A stretch of DNA of 62,248 nt from Rhodanobacteraceae bacterium (GTDB lineage: Bacteria > Pseudomonadota > Gammaproteobacteria > Xanthomonadales > Xanthomonadaceae), in assembly GCA_024233975.1 (NCBI GenBank), contig JACKOX010000017.1:1-62248 (forward strand), written 5' to 3'. This document shows positions 39,101 through 47,342 of the stretch, in pieces. The notes below the pieces were generated by a model that worked only from the letters and a program-made list of their open reading frames with translations, was not told the DNA's origin and ran no database searches. The number at the start of each line of letters is the position of its first letter. The stretch's first letter is position 1. The position numbers and the translations under genes are program-made.

Positions 39101-40126
39101 GAAGGCTACACGCCGGGCGACCTGGTGTTGACGCCGGGCGATGGACTGGCCTTTGGTCCGGTCCCCTTGGGCGAGCACAGCAATCCACAGGCGGCAACGC
39201 TGCTCAATCCCGGCAGCGATCCGGTGGACACCGTGGTGACTTCGCTATCCAGCGCCAGCTTCCAGATCCTGCAGGACGACTGCCCGATTACGCTTGCTGG
39301 CGGCGCCAGTTGCCAGGTTCAGGTCGTTGCCGCGCCTGCCCCGGGCAGTGCGGCAGGCTCGTTCGTCGGAAACCTTGATGCGAGCGGCGTGCCGATGGGG
39401 CAAGCGATGATTGCCAGATCCATCCCGCTGAGCGCGCGTGCTTTTGATGCCGAACCTGATCTGGGCGCACAGCCGGATGCCATCGACTTCGGGTCGGTCA
39501 CGGTCGGCGTCCGTTCCGGCAATCTGACCGCGTACCTGCAGAACCTGGGCGCCTCGCCGCTGGAGCTGGGTATCGGGCTGGTCGGCGACGCGAGTTTCCA
39601 GGTCGCCAGCGACGGCTGCACCGGAACGCTCGATCCGGGAGCACTCTGCGAGGTGGCGCTGTATTTCCAACCTACCGCCACCGGGCTGCTTTCAACGCGC
39701 TTCGTCGCAAGCACCCTTACCGGAGGCCGCCAGGAACTGGATGTGCGAGGCACCGGCATCGATCAGAACCAGCCGGCGCTGCAAACAAGTCCGGCGTCGC
39801 CCGGGCCGCTGGGCTTCGCCGGCGAGGTTGGCGAGACGCTCCGCAAGGCGGTGCAGGTCAGCAACGTGGGCAGTGCGTCGCTGACTCTTGGCCAGCCATT
39901 GTTCACCGGCCTGGAGGCCGCCGACTTCAGCGTGGATTCGCCGCTACCACTGGAGCTTGCGCCGGGCGCTTCGGCGTCGCTCGAGATCATCTGTGTTCCG
40001 GACGGTGCCGGCCTGCGCTCGGCACTGCTGACGCTGACCAGCACCGATCCCGCCAAGGCCAGCATTCCGTTCGCGCTGTCATGCAATGCAGTCGACCCGC
40101 TGTACGGCAATGGATTCGAGGACTAG
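36149..40126 (+). CDS. Large secreted beta-helix / choice-of-anchor-D protein
   Basis: 1325 residues. Signal peptide YRPLFVVLLGAACLFVFG...ARA (cleavage about 26). Next is a CSLREA-like start (TITVTSTEDYPFG; GCTLRKALRNAND) and a right-handed parallel beta-helix to about 470, with repeated NNTSSRAGGAID and SNSTSGSGGAVHF turns. Then come seven ASH/choice-of-anchor-D immunoglobulin-like repeats, each opening like LVIAPGSVSFGRVAVGT, with a conserved CxxxLxxGxxC pair (TCGATLAAGQQC, SCGASLPAGTSC, DCPIDLLGGQSC). The protein ends in PLYGNGFED, a terminal motif shared with the broken gene at 42008..45124. Probably exported and surface-bound; beta-helix suggests sugar or surface contact. Stop is TAG. 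Confidence 0.85.
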   Translation: MCLYRPLFVVLLGAACLFVFGEEARAATITVTSTEDYPFGPGPKDGDGKGCTLRKALRNANDGGQTFMDCAAGESSLNVIQFSVSSITLGDYGSPLYVSRNLEISGSVTIDANGEDGIFKISSSGKTLAIDGLTLTGAASSAIKIANSGSHLIATNCAFTNNTSSRAGGAIDSVGTIDVSNCTFVGNRSNSSTLGGGAIRVSAPGLSTISLSTFTSNSTSGSGGAVHFSSSATLSSLNIVASNFLQNSADAEDGSAQGGGAVWQKNGVLAIESSLFTSNSVSGDEGRGGAIYLGKDAKPALLSRNLFTSNSVDGQDALGGAIFSEKPTLAEGNSFLYNAANNDGRGGAIATNSNRPTILSMETPGFLLSNSTLHGNTAARGGGIYVFGPEFGSYERGITLVNVTIDHNDASDPNGGGGLYADEAQTNQPPVADIRNSILSDNRADSVDNNCDSAITGFAFVNGGGNLFWPAASCMGAPVFAVQDVGDPLLDGPTPASPPILVMPLQEGSAAAQHGLSSICGDFPVLNLDQRLEPRPQPGGSACDAGAVESDVAPPGPALVLAPPTGLAFGSVPVGTTVSQTAIVSNPGQLELTGLALAVSGAGYTLASQTCGATLAAGQQCSAVVQANPSAGGSFNGNLVATGDGGRSASIALSGSGFVASPGLNVMPGSIDFGEILVGQQSSNLNLQVENTGNVDLNNLQFAVAAPFEPSQSGSCGASLPAGTSCNMRFRFSPTAAQHYAATLTVTTDQGANATALFTGVGLAPAELVIAPGSVSFGRVAVGTSSSTVQVTLTNIGTKTASGLGMVFGGSSSPTIARVSDDCPIDLLGGQSCHIGFRLAANGSGAVTADFVVAFNSSTESSNTLALSGVGYDPAELTLVPHSPIDFGRVLVGNSAAVVQGVRNTGGENLQLQTVVVSDPFSLRFNQGCSLPRKLVPGETCNFLVTVSPSLPGESRGVLTARGTRAAAADGEFEDVSDKLLLRVEGYTPGDLVLTPGDGLAFGPVPLGEHSNPQAATLLNPGSDPVDTVVTSLSSASFQILQDDCPITLAGGASCQVQVVAAPAPGSAAGSFVGNLDASGVPMGQAMIARSIPLSARAFDAEPDLGAQPDAIDFGSVTVGVRSGNLTAYLQNLGASPLELGIGLVGDASFQVASDGCTGTLDPGALCEVALYFQPTATGLLSTRFVASTLTGGRQELDVRGTGIDQNQPALQTSPASPGPLGFAGEVGETLRKAVQVSNVGSASLTLGQPLFTGLEAADFSVDSPLPLELAPGASASLEIICVPDGAGLRSALLTLTSTDPAKASIPFALSCNAVDPLYGNGFED

Positions 40127-40189
40127 GGCCTGTCTTGATAGTGTTGACAGGCCCTTGCAGAAAGCCGGGCCGCAGACGATTGCAGGAGG

Positions 40190-41797
40190 TTACATCCTGA
40201 ACACACCGAAATGCTCGCGTTCGATGGGTGCGTTGAGGCTGGCTGACAGCGCCATGCCGAGGACGCGACGGGTGTCGGCGGGATCGATGATCCCGTCGTC
40301 CCAGAGGCGGGCGCTGGCGTAGTAGGGGTGGCCCTGGTGCTCGTACTGGTCACGGATCGGTGACTTGAACTGCTCTTCCTCGTCCGCGCTCCATTCGCCA
40401 CCGCGGGCCTCGATGCCGTCGCGCTTGACGGTCGCCAGCACGCTGGCAGCCTGTTCGCCGCCCATCACCGAGATTCGAGAATTCGGCCACATCCACAGGA
40501 AGCGTGCGCCGTAGGCGCGGCCGCACATGGCGTAGTTGCCGGCGCCGAAGCTGCCGCCGATCACCACGGTGAATTTCGGCACGTGCGAGCAGGCCACGGC
40601 GGTGACCATCTTGGCGCCGTCCTTGGCGATGCCGGCGTTCTCGTATTTCTTGCCGACCATGAAGCCGGTGATGTTCTGCAGGAACACCAGCGGAATGTTT
40701 CGCTGGTTGCACAGTTCGATGAAGTGCGCGCCTTTCAGCGCGGACTCGGCGAACAGGATGCCGTTGTTGGCGACGATGCCGACCGGATAGCCGTGCAGGT
40801 GGGCGAAGCCGCAGACGAGCGTCTTGCCGTAGCGCGCCTTGAACTCCTGGAACTCGCTGCCGTCGACCAGTCGCGCGATGACTTCGCGGATGTCGAAGGG
40901 GCGGCGCGTATCCTTCGGGATCACGCCATAGAGTTCCTCGGCCGGATACAGCGGTTCGGAAGGCTGCTTCAGCGCCAGCGGCATCGCCTTCTTGCGGTTG
41001 AGGTGCGCGACGATATCGCGGGCAATGGCCAGCGCGTGGCGGTCGTCCTCTGCGAAATGATCGGCGACACCTGAGACGCTGGTGTGCACGTCAGCGCCGC
41101 CCAGTGCTTCGGCATCGACCACCTCGCCGGTCGCTGCCTTCACCAGTGGAGGGCCACCGAGGAAGATGGTGCCCTGTTCCTTGACGATGATGCTCTCGTC
41201 GCACATGGCCGGAACATAGGCGCCGCCGGCGGTGCAGCTGCCCATCACCACGGCGATCTGCGGGATGTTCAGCGCCGACATGCGCGCCTGGTTGAAGAAG
41301 ATGCGGCCGAAATGCTCCCGATCCGGGAATACCTCGTCCTGCAGCGGCAGGAAGGCACCACCAGAATCGACGAGGTAGACACAGGGCAGGTGGTTTTCCA
41401 GCGCCACCTGCTGCGCGCGCAGGTGCTTCTTCACCGTCATCGGAAAATAGGTGCCGCCCTTGACCGTTGCATCGTTGGCGACGACCACGACTTCCTGACC
41501 GTGGACGCGACCGATGCCGGTGATGATGCCAGCGGACGGTGCGGCGTCGTCATAGAGGCCATGCGCCGCCAGCGGGCAGAGTTCGAGGAACGGTGAACCG
41601 GGGTCGAGCAGGGCGCTGATGCGGTCACGTGGCAACAGCTTGTCGCGCGCCAGGTGTTTTTCGCGAGCCTTCTCGCCGCCGCCCAGTGCGACGCTTGCCA
41701 GCTGCTTGTCAAGGTCGACGACCAGCGACTTCAGCTGCTCGCTGTTGTCGCGGAACTCCTGGGAGCGGGGATCGAGTTTGCTGCGGATGACGGTCAT
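40190..41797 (-). CDS. mccB: Methylcrotonyl-CoA carboxylase beta subunit
   Basis: 535 residues from the ATG at 41797. Carboxyltransferase subunit of the biotin enzyme that carboxylates 3-methylcrotonyl-CoA in leucine breakdown (LiuB type). Seen: ARDKLLPRDRISALLDPGSPFLEL, GGTYFPMTVKKHLRAQ, YLVDSGGAFLPLQDEVFPDR, VMGSCTAGGAYVPAMCDE, FLQNITGFMVGKKYENAGI and IGGSFGAGNYAMCGRAYGARFLW. These are typical of the methylcrotonyl rather than the propionyl enzyme. The biotin (alpha) subunit gene is not in this window. An upstream in-frame codon at 41896 is unlikely. Confidence 0.93.
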   Translation of the reverse strand: MTVIRSKLDPRSQEFRDNSEQLKSLVVDLDKQLASVALGGGEKAREKHLARDKLLPRDRISALLDPGSPFLELCPLAAHGLYDDAAPSAGIITGIGRVHGQEVVVVANDATVKGGTYFPMTVKKHLRAQQVALENHLPCVYLVDSGGAFLPLQDEVFPDREHFGRIFFNQARMSALNIPQIAVVMGSCTAGGAYVPAMCDESIIVKEQGTIFLGGPPLVKAATGEVVDAEALGGADVHTSVSGVADHFAEDDRHALAIARDIVAHLNRKKAMPLALKQPSEPLYPAEELYGVIPKDTRRPFDIREVIARLVDGSEFQEFKARYGKTLVCGFAHLHGYPVGIVANNGILFAESALKGAHFIELCNQRNIPLVFLQNITGFMVGKKYENAGIAKDGAKMVTAVACSHVPKFTVVIGGSFGAGNYAMCGRAYGARFLWMWPNSRISVMGGEQAASVLATVKRDGIEARGGEWSADEEEQFKSPIRDQYEHQGHPYYASARLWDDGIIDPADTRRVLGMALSASLNAPIEREHFGVFRM

Positions 41798-41926
41798 GGC
41801 GTTGTTCGGCCGGCATTCGGCCCGTGATGGCAAACAGACCGTGGATTGTACGGGAGCGCGCCATTCGAAGCTGCGGTCGATCTGTCTGCTGGCCACATGC
41901 GGCGTTATCGTCCGTGCCAGAAACGC

Positions 41927-41954
41927 GGAAGGCGCACCTTTCGATGCGCCTTCC
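41927..41954 (-). terminator. Hairpin after the broken secreted-protein gene
   Basis: 10-bp perfect stem GGAAGGCGCA / TGCGCCTTCC with an 8-base loop, 54 bases beyond the last stop at 42008. Only a weak T tract follows on the minus strand. Confidence 0.6.
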
Positions 41955-42007
41955 GGTAACTGCTTGCGGCATGGTGGGCACGGCGGCCTGGTGTCTTGCC
42001 GCGGTGC

Positions 42008-45000
42008 TTATTCGAAGCCGTCGCTGAACACCAGCGGTCCGAGGTAGGTGTCGCCATCGCCAACCACCGGATCGTCCACTGGCGGCGCGTCGGGTGCGGT
42101 CCAGGCGATCCACGCATCGGTGTACCAGACGCGCGCGTACGCGGCGAAGGAAAGCGGGTCTTCAGGCGGCAGCGGTACGGTGGAGAACTGTGCCCAGGCG
42201 CTGTACAGCGTATCGCCCGAAGGACTCATGACCAGGCTGGCCTCTTCGGCCGAGACGTTGCTGCCCGTGGTCAGCGTCTCGAACTCGTTGCAGAAGCCCG
42301 GCACCACCGTGTTGCAGGTGTTCTCCATGTCCGCCTCGGTTGCGCCGACCTGGTAGTGGTCGCCGAAGCGCACGGCGCGACCGTAGGAAAGATCCAGCGC
42401 CTCCGGTTCGCCATCCGCCGTGGTGGTGTTGTCACCGTTTTCGTACACCACGAAGAAGCGCGACGGGTTGAACTGGTCCGAATCCGGGTCGTAGACGCCA
42501 TCTCCCAACATGCCGATGTCGGACATGGTCGGCGGATCGGGCGCGTAGCGCGGATCGAGGATGGTGAACTTGTAGGTTGCCGTGCCGTCCGTGGTCTGCA
42601 ACTGCGAGACGTTGCGGGCCTGTTCCGCCGCACCCGCCACATAGGTGGTGCAGACCTGGGTGGCGTCGTTGGCGATTGCGCCATCGCGCATGAACTCGCA
42701 GGTGGTGGTGCCGGTTCCGCCCCAGGTCGCGGGCGTCGTGGTCCAGGTCTTGCCACCGTCGAAAGAGCGACGGATGTACAGTTCATAGCGGTCGTTGCCG
42801 ATGGCATTGCGCTTCCAGTTCGGCGACCAGGCGTACATGGCCACCACCATGTCGCGCCACAGATAGCCGCGATGCCCCTTGGCCACGTCCAGCGGGTTGT
42901 ACCAGGACTGATCGTCCAGGTTGCTGCCCAGCGCCACGCTCTCCGCAATCGTTCCGCAAGTGGGCGAGCCCGGGCACTGACCCCAGAAGGTGACCTTGTC
43001 GAACGTGGTCTGGTCCATCGGGTCGGTGCTGGCGACGCCGTTTGAATCGATGGTCGGACATGCACCGTCGCTGGCGTCGTTGTCGCCGCCACCGGTTTCG
43101 CACGAGAACGGCGTGGTGCCGGAGATGTTGACTGCCGGGCTCATGCACAGGCCGTTCGGATAGTACGGGTTGCTGCCATCCGTGAACTGCGTGTGTTCGC
43201 AGACCATGTTCGGGAAGGCATAGGGGTTGGGCGACGCACCGGCATTGACGATCCGGCGGGCCATGATGTCGGCCGGTCCGCCCTGTTGCAGCAGGCCCTG
43301 CTTGAACATCGGCATCGCCACCAGCTTGCTGCCGGGGCTGACATTGGACATCGGCTGCACCAGCAGGCTGCCGCGACGGGCGATTTCCGTACGGTAGATC
43401 TTGAAGTTGTAGTCGGTGCCGCTGTTGTTGCCGATGAAGTTCCACATGTCCGCCGTATCCATCGGCGGGTAGAACTGACCGGTACGCCAGTCGACCTCCG
43501 GCTGGTTGAGCAGATTGCCCTAGGCGAGCAGGTTCTTTACCAGCCCGGTGCTGCTGAGGTCGGAGTCGGTGCTGGGGCTGCCCATTTCGAAGGAGTAGTA
43601 GAGGACGTTCTTGCCTTCGTCGGCGACTTCACAGTCGGCATCGCCTTCGGTACAGGGCATCGCGGTTTCGACCAGGGTTTCACCGGTCTTGAAGAAGAAG
43701 CTGCCGAGTCCCTTGGATTCCTCGGCGACCACTGTCGCCCAGGCGCCACCGCCACTCTTCGGCTGAAGTGACAGGCGCGGTCGGGTGGCCGCCACGTTAG
43801 CCACGTTCGGCATGCCGTCCTCGCTGACGCAGATCTGCGTCGTCTCGCTGTTCTGGCCAGTGGGAATGTCGACGGTGTCGGCGCACTGGTTCTTCAGGCC
43901 ATAGTCCAGCGCGGTCGCTGTGCAGTAGGGGCGCGTGCCACCACCACTGCCGCCGCCGAGACAGCGGGCGTTGTTGGTCAGCCGCATCGGCACGGCAAAC
44001 GGGACGTAGGGCTTGGGCTTGTTGCTGTCGGAAGCGAGATAGGTATCCAGGTCCTGCGGATCGCCAGCGGAATCGACAACCGACTCGAAGTTGGCATCGG
44101 GCAGGAAGCTGTACCAGATGTCGGTCTGGCTGTTGGCGGTGGCGCCACTCCAGCCTTCGCCCGGCCCTTCGCCCTGTCCAGGGAGCAGCCCCTCGGGATC
44201 TTCTTGCCAGACCAGCGCGACGCCGGCGCCGCCGACAAAGGCGATTTCGACGCGTGCCACGTCGCGCACGCCCGAGGTCAGCCGCTCCGGCTTGTACCAG
44301 ACCACGTAGGAGGTTTCGGTGGTGCCGACGGTTCGTGGATCGTCACCCAGCTTGAGTACGCCGCGCGCGCTCCACAAACAGGCGAACGGGACCTCACCAA
44401 CGGTCGGATAGCCCTGTGCCGAGTAGTCAACCAGCCCCTGCGAGCCCGCCACGCCGAACAGGTCGGTCAGGTAGAGGTCGTGGGCAGGGTCGATGCCCAG
44501 GTCGGTGGCGACATCGGCGAGGTCGCGGATGTAGGTGCTGTCCGTGTCGGCGGTGTAGGCCGGGGCGCCGGAGGAGCAGTAGCGGCTCGCCCAGGCTACG
44601 GCAATGTGATTACCGGCTACCGCCAGCGCTGTGCTGATGACGTCGCCGGGATAGCTTGGGATCGCGGTGGAGAACTCGACGGCGGAATCGGAAAGGTTGG
44701 TGGTTTTCCAGGTGTTGCCGTCGTCGAAGCTGACGGCGGCAAATGCATCGCGCTTGCCATGGCCACCAAAGCCACCCACGTTCTCGTCAGCTGCCGGTGC
44801 CGGATAGTCGGCGGGACCTTAGTTGAACACGCTGATCAGCGGCTTGGCCTGCGCGCGGGTCTTCTCCAGATTACCGAGGATGTTGCGGTATTCGACGTCC
44901 GGCGCTGCGGTGCCATCGGCCAGTTGCGCGGGTACATAGGTGCGCAGGTACTTCAGGAACACGTGTTCGGCTTCGGGTGGAACGCCGTTCAGGAGGCCGG

Positions 45001-45124
45001 CGTCCAGCGAAATGTTGTTGGAAATGTCCTTGTTGATCTGCTCTCCCACCTGAGCCTGCGTGGGAGTGACAGCCGATGTGGCCGCCAGGGCGGCGGCAAT
45101 TGCTGCGAGGTGATGCCTTTTCAT
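42008..45124 (-). pseudogene. Secreted Asp-box protein gene with two in-frame stops
   Basis: Three open segments in one frame: 44819..45124 (starts with signal peptide HHLAAIAAALAATSAVTPTQA), 43520..44818 and 42008..43519. They are split only by TAA at 44819..44821 (after LISVFN) and TAG at 43520..43522 (after NLLA). Without the stops it would encode 1036 residues. Sialidase-like Asp boxes occur at SFDDGNTW and SFDGGKTW; WCGT-style cysteines are scattered. The end is GPLVFSDGFE, the same type of tail as the protein at 36149. I think it resembles the choice-of-anchor O family, from memory. Both stops can arise from Gln codons by one C-to-T change, and no frameshift has accumulated. Either a very young pseudogene, readthrough, or sequence error. 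Confidence 0.85.
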
Positions 45125-45240
45125 GTGTTTCGTTCCCTCCCTCGGGATAGGGTGACGGCCGTAAACGTACCGACCGCGGCCCCGGGTCCTGGGAGGCCGG
45201 TCGTTGCATCACCCTAGCCCAAGGGGATGTTGGTTGCCAC

Positions 45241-45256
45241 ATACCCTACGGAGTAT
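45241..45256. promoter_or_regulatory. Palindromic site upstream of the broken secreted gene
   Basis: ATACCCTACGGAGTAT is an imperfect palindrome (ATAC-nC...Gn-GTAT) 117-132 bases before the start at 45124, in a stretch that otherwise lacks genes. It looks like a site for a LuxR/NarL-type or similar dimeric regulator. No regulator gene is nearby. Confidence 0.3.
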
Positions 45257-45310
45257 CCGACTGGTGGTGCCATCAGCCGCATGCAGCGGTTGCCTGCGCC
45301 TGCAAACCAC

Positions 45311-45344
45311 AAAAAAAAAGGGCGCGCCTCGCGGCGCGCCCTTT
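45311..45344 (-). terminator. Intrinsic terminator of the repetitive lipoprotein gene
   Basis: 12-bp stem AAAGGGCGCGCC / GGCGCGCCCTTT (45317..45328 and 45333..45344) with a 4-base loop. On the minus strand it ends in nine consecutive T. A textbook terminator just after the stop at 45367. Confidence 0.92.
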
Positions 45345-45366
45345 GGGTGTCAGTTCAGACGGATGA

Positions 45367-45816
45367 TCAGTCTCCTGAAGCCGCATCCTTGGCTTCGTCG
45401 ACCTTTTCCTCGACCTTGTCCTTCGCGTCGTCCATGGCGTCCTTGGCGTCATCCATCATTTCGCCAGCCTTGTCCTTGGCGTCGTCCATCGCGTCGCCGG
45501 CCTCGTTCATGGCGTCCTTCGCGGCATCCTTGGCGTCGTCCATCATGTCGCTGGCGGAATCCTTGGCATCTTCCATGGCTTCCTTCGTGGCGTCGGCCGC
45601 GTCGTCCATGGCTTCGCCGGTCTTGTCGGCGGCATCCTGCATTGCTTCCTTGGCCTCCTCGGCGGACTCCTTCATTGCGTCCTTGGTGGCTTCGGCGGCG
45701 TCCTTGATCTTCTCGGCCGCATCCTGGCGCGCATCGGCCGCTTGCTCGGCCTGGTTCTGGCAGGCTGCGAGACCGAGGGCGAGTGCTGCGACCAGCAGTG
45801 TCTTGTTCAATGACAT
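45367..45816 (-). CDS. Repetitive Ala/Asp/Lys-rich lipoprotein
   Basis: 149 residues. Lipobox LGLAACQNQAEQ (Cys about residue 19), then an uninterrupted amphipathic helix made of near-repeats of about 11 residues built from DAAEKIKDAAE, DDAKDKAGEMM and DDAKDAMDDAK. The pattern resembles LEA-like or apolipoprotein-like helices and other small periplasmic helix proteins of unknown role. No named domain. Expected to be lipid-anchored, probably at the outer membrane, perhaps with a stress or envelope role. Monocistronic with a strong terminator. Confidence 0.8.
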   Translation of the reverse strand: MSLNKTLLVAALALGLAACQNQAEQAADARQDAAEKIKDAAEATKDAMKESAEEAKEAMQDAADKTGEAMDDAADATKEAMEDAKDSASDMMDDAKDAAKDAMNEAGDAMDDAKDKAGEMMDDAKDAMDDAKDKVEEKVDEAKDAASGD

Positions 45817-45918
45817 TGGCGACTCCTTAGCAAATGGGTTGTGGAATTCGGTGGCGCCCAGAAAGGGCCGGCAACATCATCCCCCATTGGTCACGGGAGT
45901 CAAGCTGCCGTTCAGCTT

Positions 45919-47091
45919 TCACGCGCGTTCGATGGCGATGGCCGTCGCTTCGCCGCCACCGATGCAAAGGGCCGCGACACCGCGCTTGAGACCGCGATTT
46001 TCCAGGGCATGCAGCAGCGTCACCACGATGCGGGCACCGGTGGCGCCGATCGGATGGCCCAGCGCGCAGGCACCGCCGTTGACGTTGAGCTTTTCGTGCG
46101 GGATGCCCAGCTCCTTGATCGGCGCCATCGCCACGCAGGCAAACGCTTCGTTGACCTCGAACAGGTCCACGTCATCCACGCTCCAGCCGACCTTCTTCAG
46201 CAGGTTGTCGATGGCGGAAACCGGCGCAGTGGTGAACCATTCCGGCGCCTGCGAGTGGGTGGAGTGCCCAACGATGGTGGCGCGGATCTTCGCGCCGCCT
46301 GCCTTCGCGGCTTCCTCGCTCATCACCACGGTGGCGGCAGCGCCATCGGAAATGCTGGATGAGGTGGCTGCGGTGATCGTGCCATCCTTCTTGAAGGCTG
46401 CGCGCAGGGTGGGGATCTTGTCCAGGCGGCTGCGGCCCGGCTCTTCATCGGTATCGAACACCGCCTCGCCCTTGCGGCTGGCCACGGTTACCGGTGCGAT
46501 CTCGTTCCTGAAAGCGCCGGACTCGATGGCAGCCTGCGAGCGCTTCACACTCTCCACGGCGAAGGCATCCTGTTCCTCACGGGTAAAGCCGAGCTTCTCC
46601 ACGCACATCTCGCCGAACACGCCCATGGCCTGGCCGTCGTAGGGGTTGGTCAGGCCGTCCCAGGCCATGTGGTCGACCATTTCGGCGTTGCCGTAGCGGA
46701 TGCCGTTGCGCGCGGCCAGCATGTGCGGCGCGTTGGTCATCGACTCCATGCCGCCAGCGACGACAACCTCGGCCGAACCCGCCTTGATCAAGTCGTGGGC
46801 GAGCATGATCGCCTTCATGCCGCTGCCGCAGACCTTGTTGACCGTGGTGCAGCCAGCGCCGGTCGGAATGCCGGCGCCGAGCGCCGCCTGACGAGCCGGC
46901 GCCTGGCCGAGGTTGGCTGGCAGCACGCAGCCCATGATCACTTCCGACACCTGGTCGCCGCCGATGCCGGCATCCGCCAGCGCGGCCTCGATGGCGACGC
47001 TGCCCAGCTTGGTGGTCGGTACGCCGTTGAACTGGCCCTGGAAGGAACCGATGGCGGTGCGCTTGGCGCCGGTAATGACGATCTTGGTCAT
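45919..47091 (-). CDS. Acetyl-CoA C-acetyltransferase (thiolase)
   Basis: 390 residues from the ATG at 47091. Thiolase with active-site NKVCGSGMKAIMLA (Cys about 89), GGACALGHPIGATGARI (His) and CIGGGEATAIAIER (second Cys, near the end). Length and end are those of the degradative/biosynthetic acetoacetyl-CoA thiolase. In this setting it may cleave the acetoacetyl-CoA produced by leucine breakdown. Frame extension to 47196 is possible but not supported. Confidence 0.92.
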   Translation of the reverse strand: MTKIVITGAKRTAIGSFQGQFNGVPTTKLGSVAIEAALADAGIGGDQVSEVIMGCVLPANLGQAPARQAALGAGIPTGAGCTTVNKVCGSGMKAIMLAHDLIKAGSAEVVVAGGMESMTNAPHMLAARNGIRYGNAEMVDHMAWDGLTNPYDGQAMGVFGEMCVEKLGFTREEQDAFAVESVKRSQAAIESGAFRNEIAPVTVASRKGEAVFDTDEEPGRSRLDKIPTLRAAFKKDGTITAATSSSISDGAAATVVMSEEAAKAGGAKIRATIVGHSTHSQAPEWFTTAPVSAIDNLLKKVGWSVDDVDLFEVNEAFACVAMAPIKELGIPHEKLNVNGGACALGHPIGATGARIVVTLLHALENRGLKRGVAALCIGGGEATAIAIERA

Positions 47092-47342
47092 GTCTTGCTC
47101 CGCGTCGAATGGGTGAAGCTGGCGCTGAGCAGGCTGTGGGCCCGTCGGCGCCAGCCGAACCGCCCGATTATCACCCCCGATGCTGCGCTGCCGCAAATGG
47201 CCGAAAGGGCAATGCCTTGATCATGTAGGAGCGTTCCCAAGCGCAGAATCGACTACGCGCGAGCAACAACGCGCGGCCCCTCAGGCTGCAGTCGGTTTTC
47301 GATGCGATGTGCCGGCGCCGGTGCTTTCCTAGCGCGTCGCGA

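Noticed and set aside
42008..45124. Altered genetic code (TAA/TAG read as sense genome-wide)
   Set aside because: trhO (TAG), mccB (TAA) and the anchor-D gene (TAG) use these codons as ordinary stops at natural protein ends, so at most local readthrough is possible.
45367..45816. CRISPR-like or tandem DNA repeat
   Set aside because: The regular pattern comes from the repeated helix coded by one open lipoprotein gene; units are not identical at DNA level and have no spacers.
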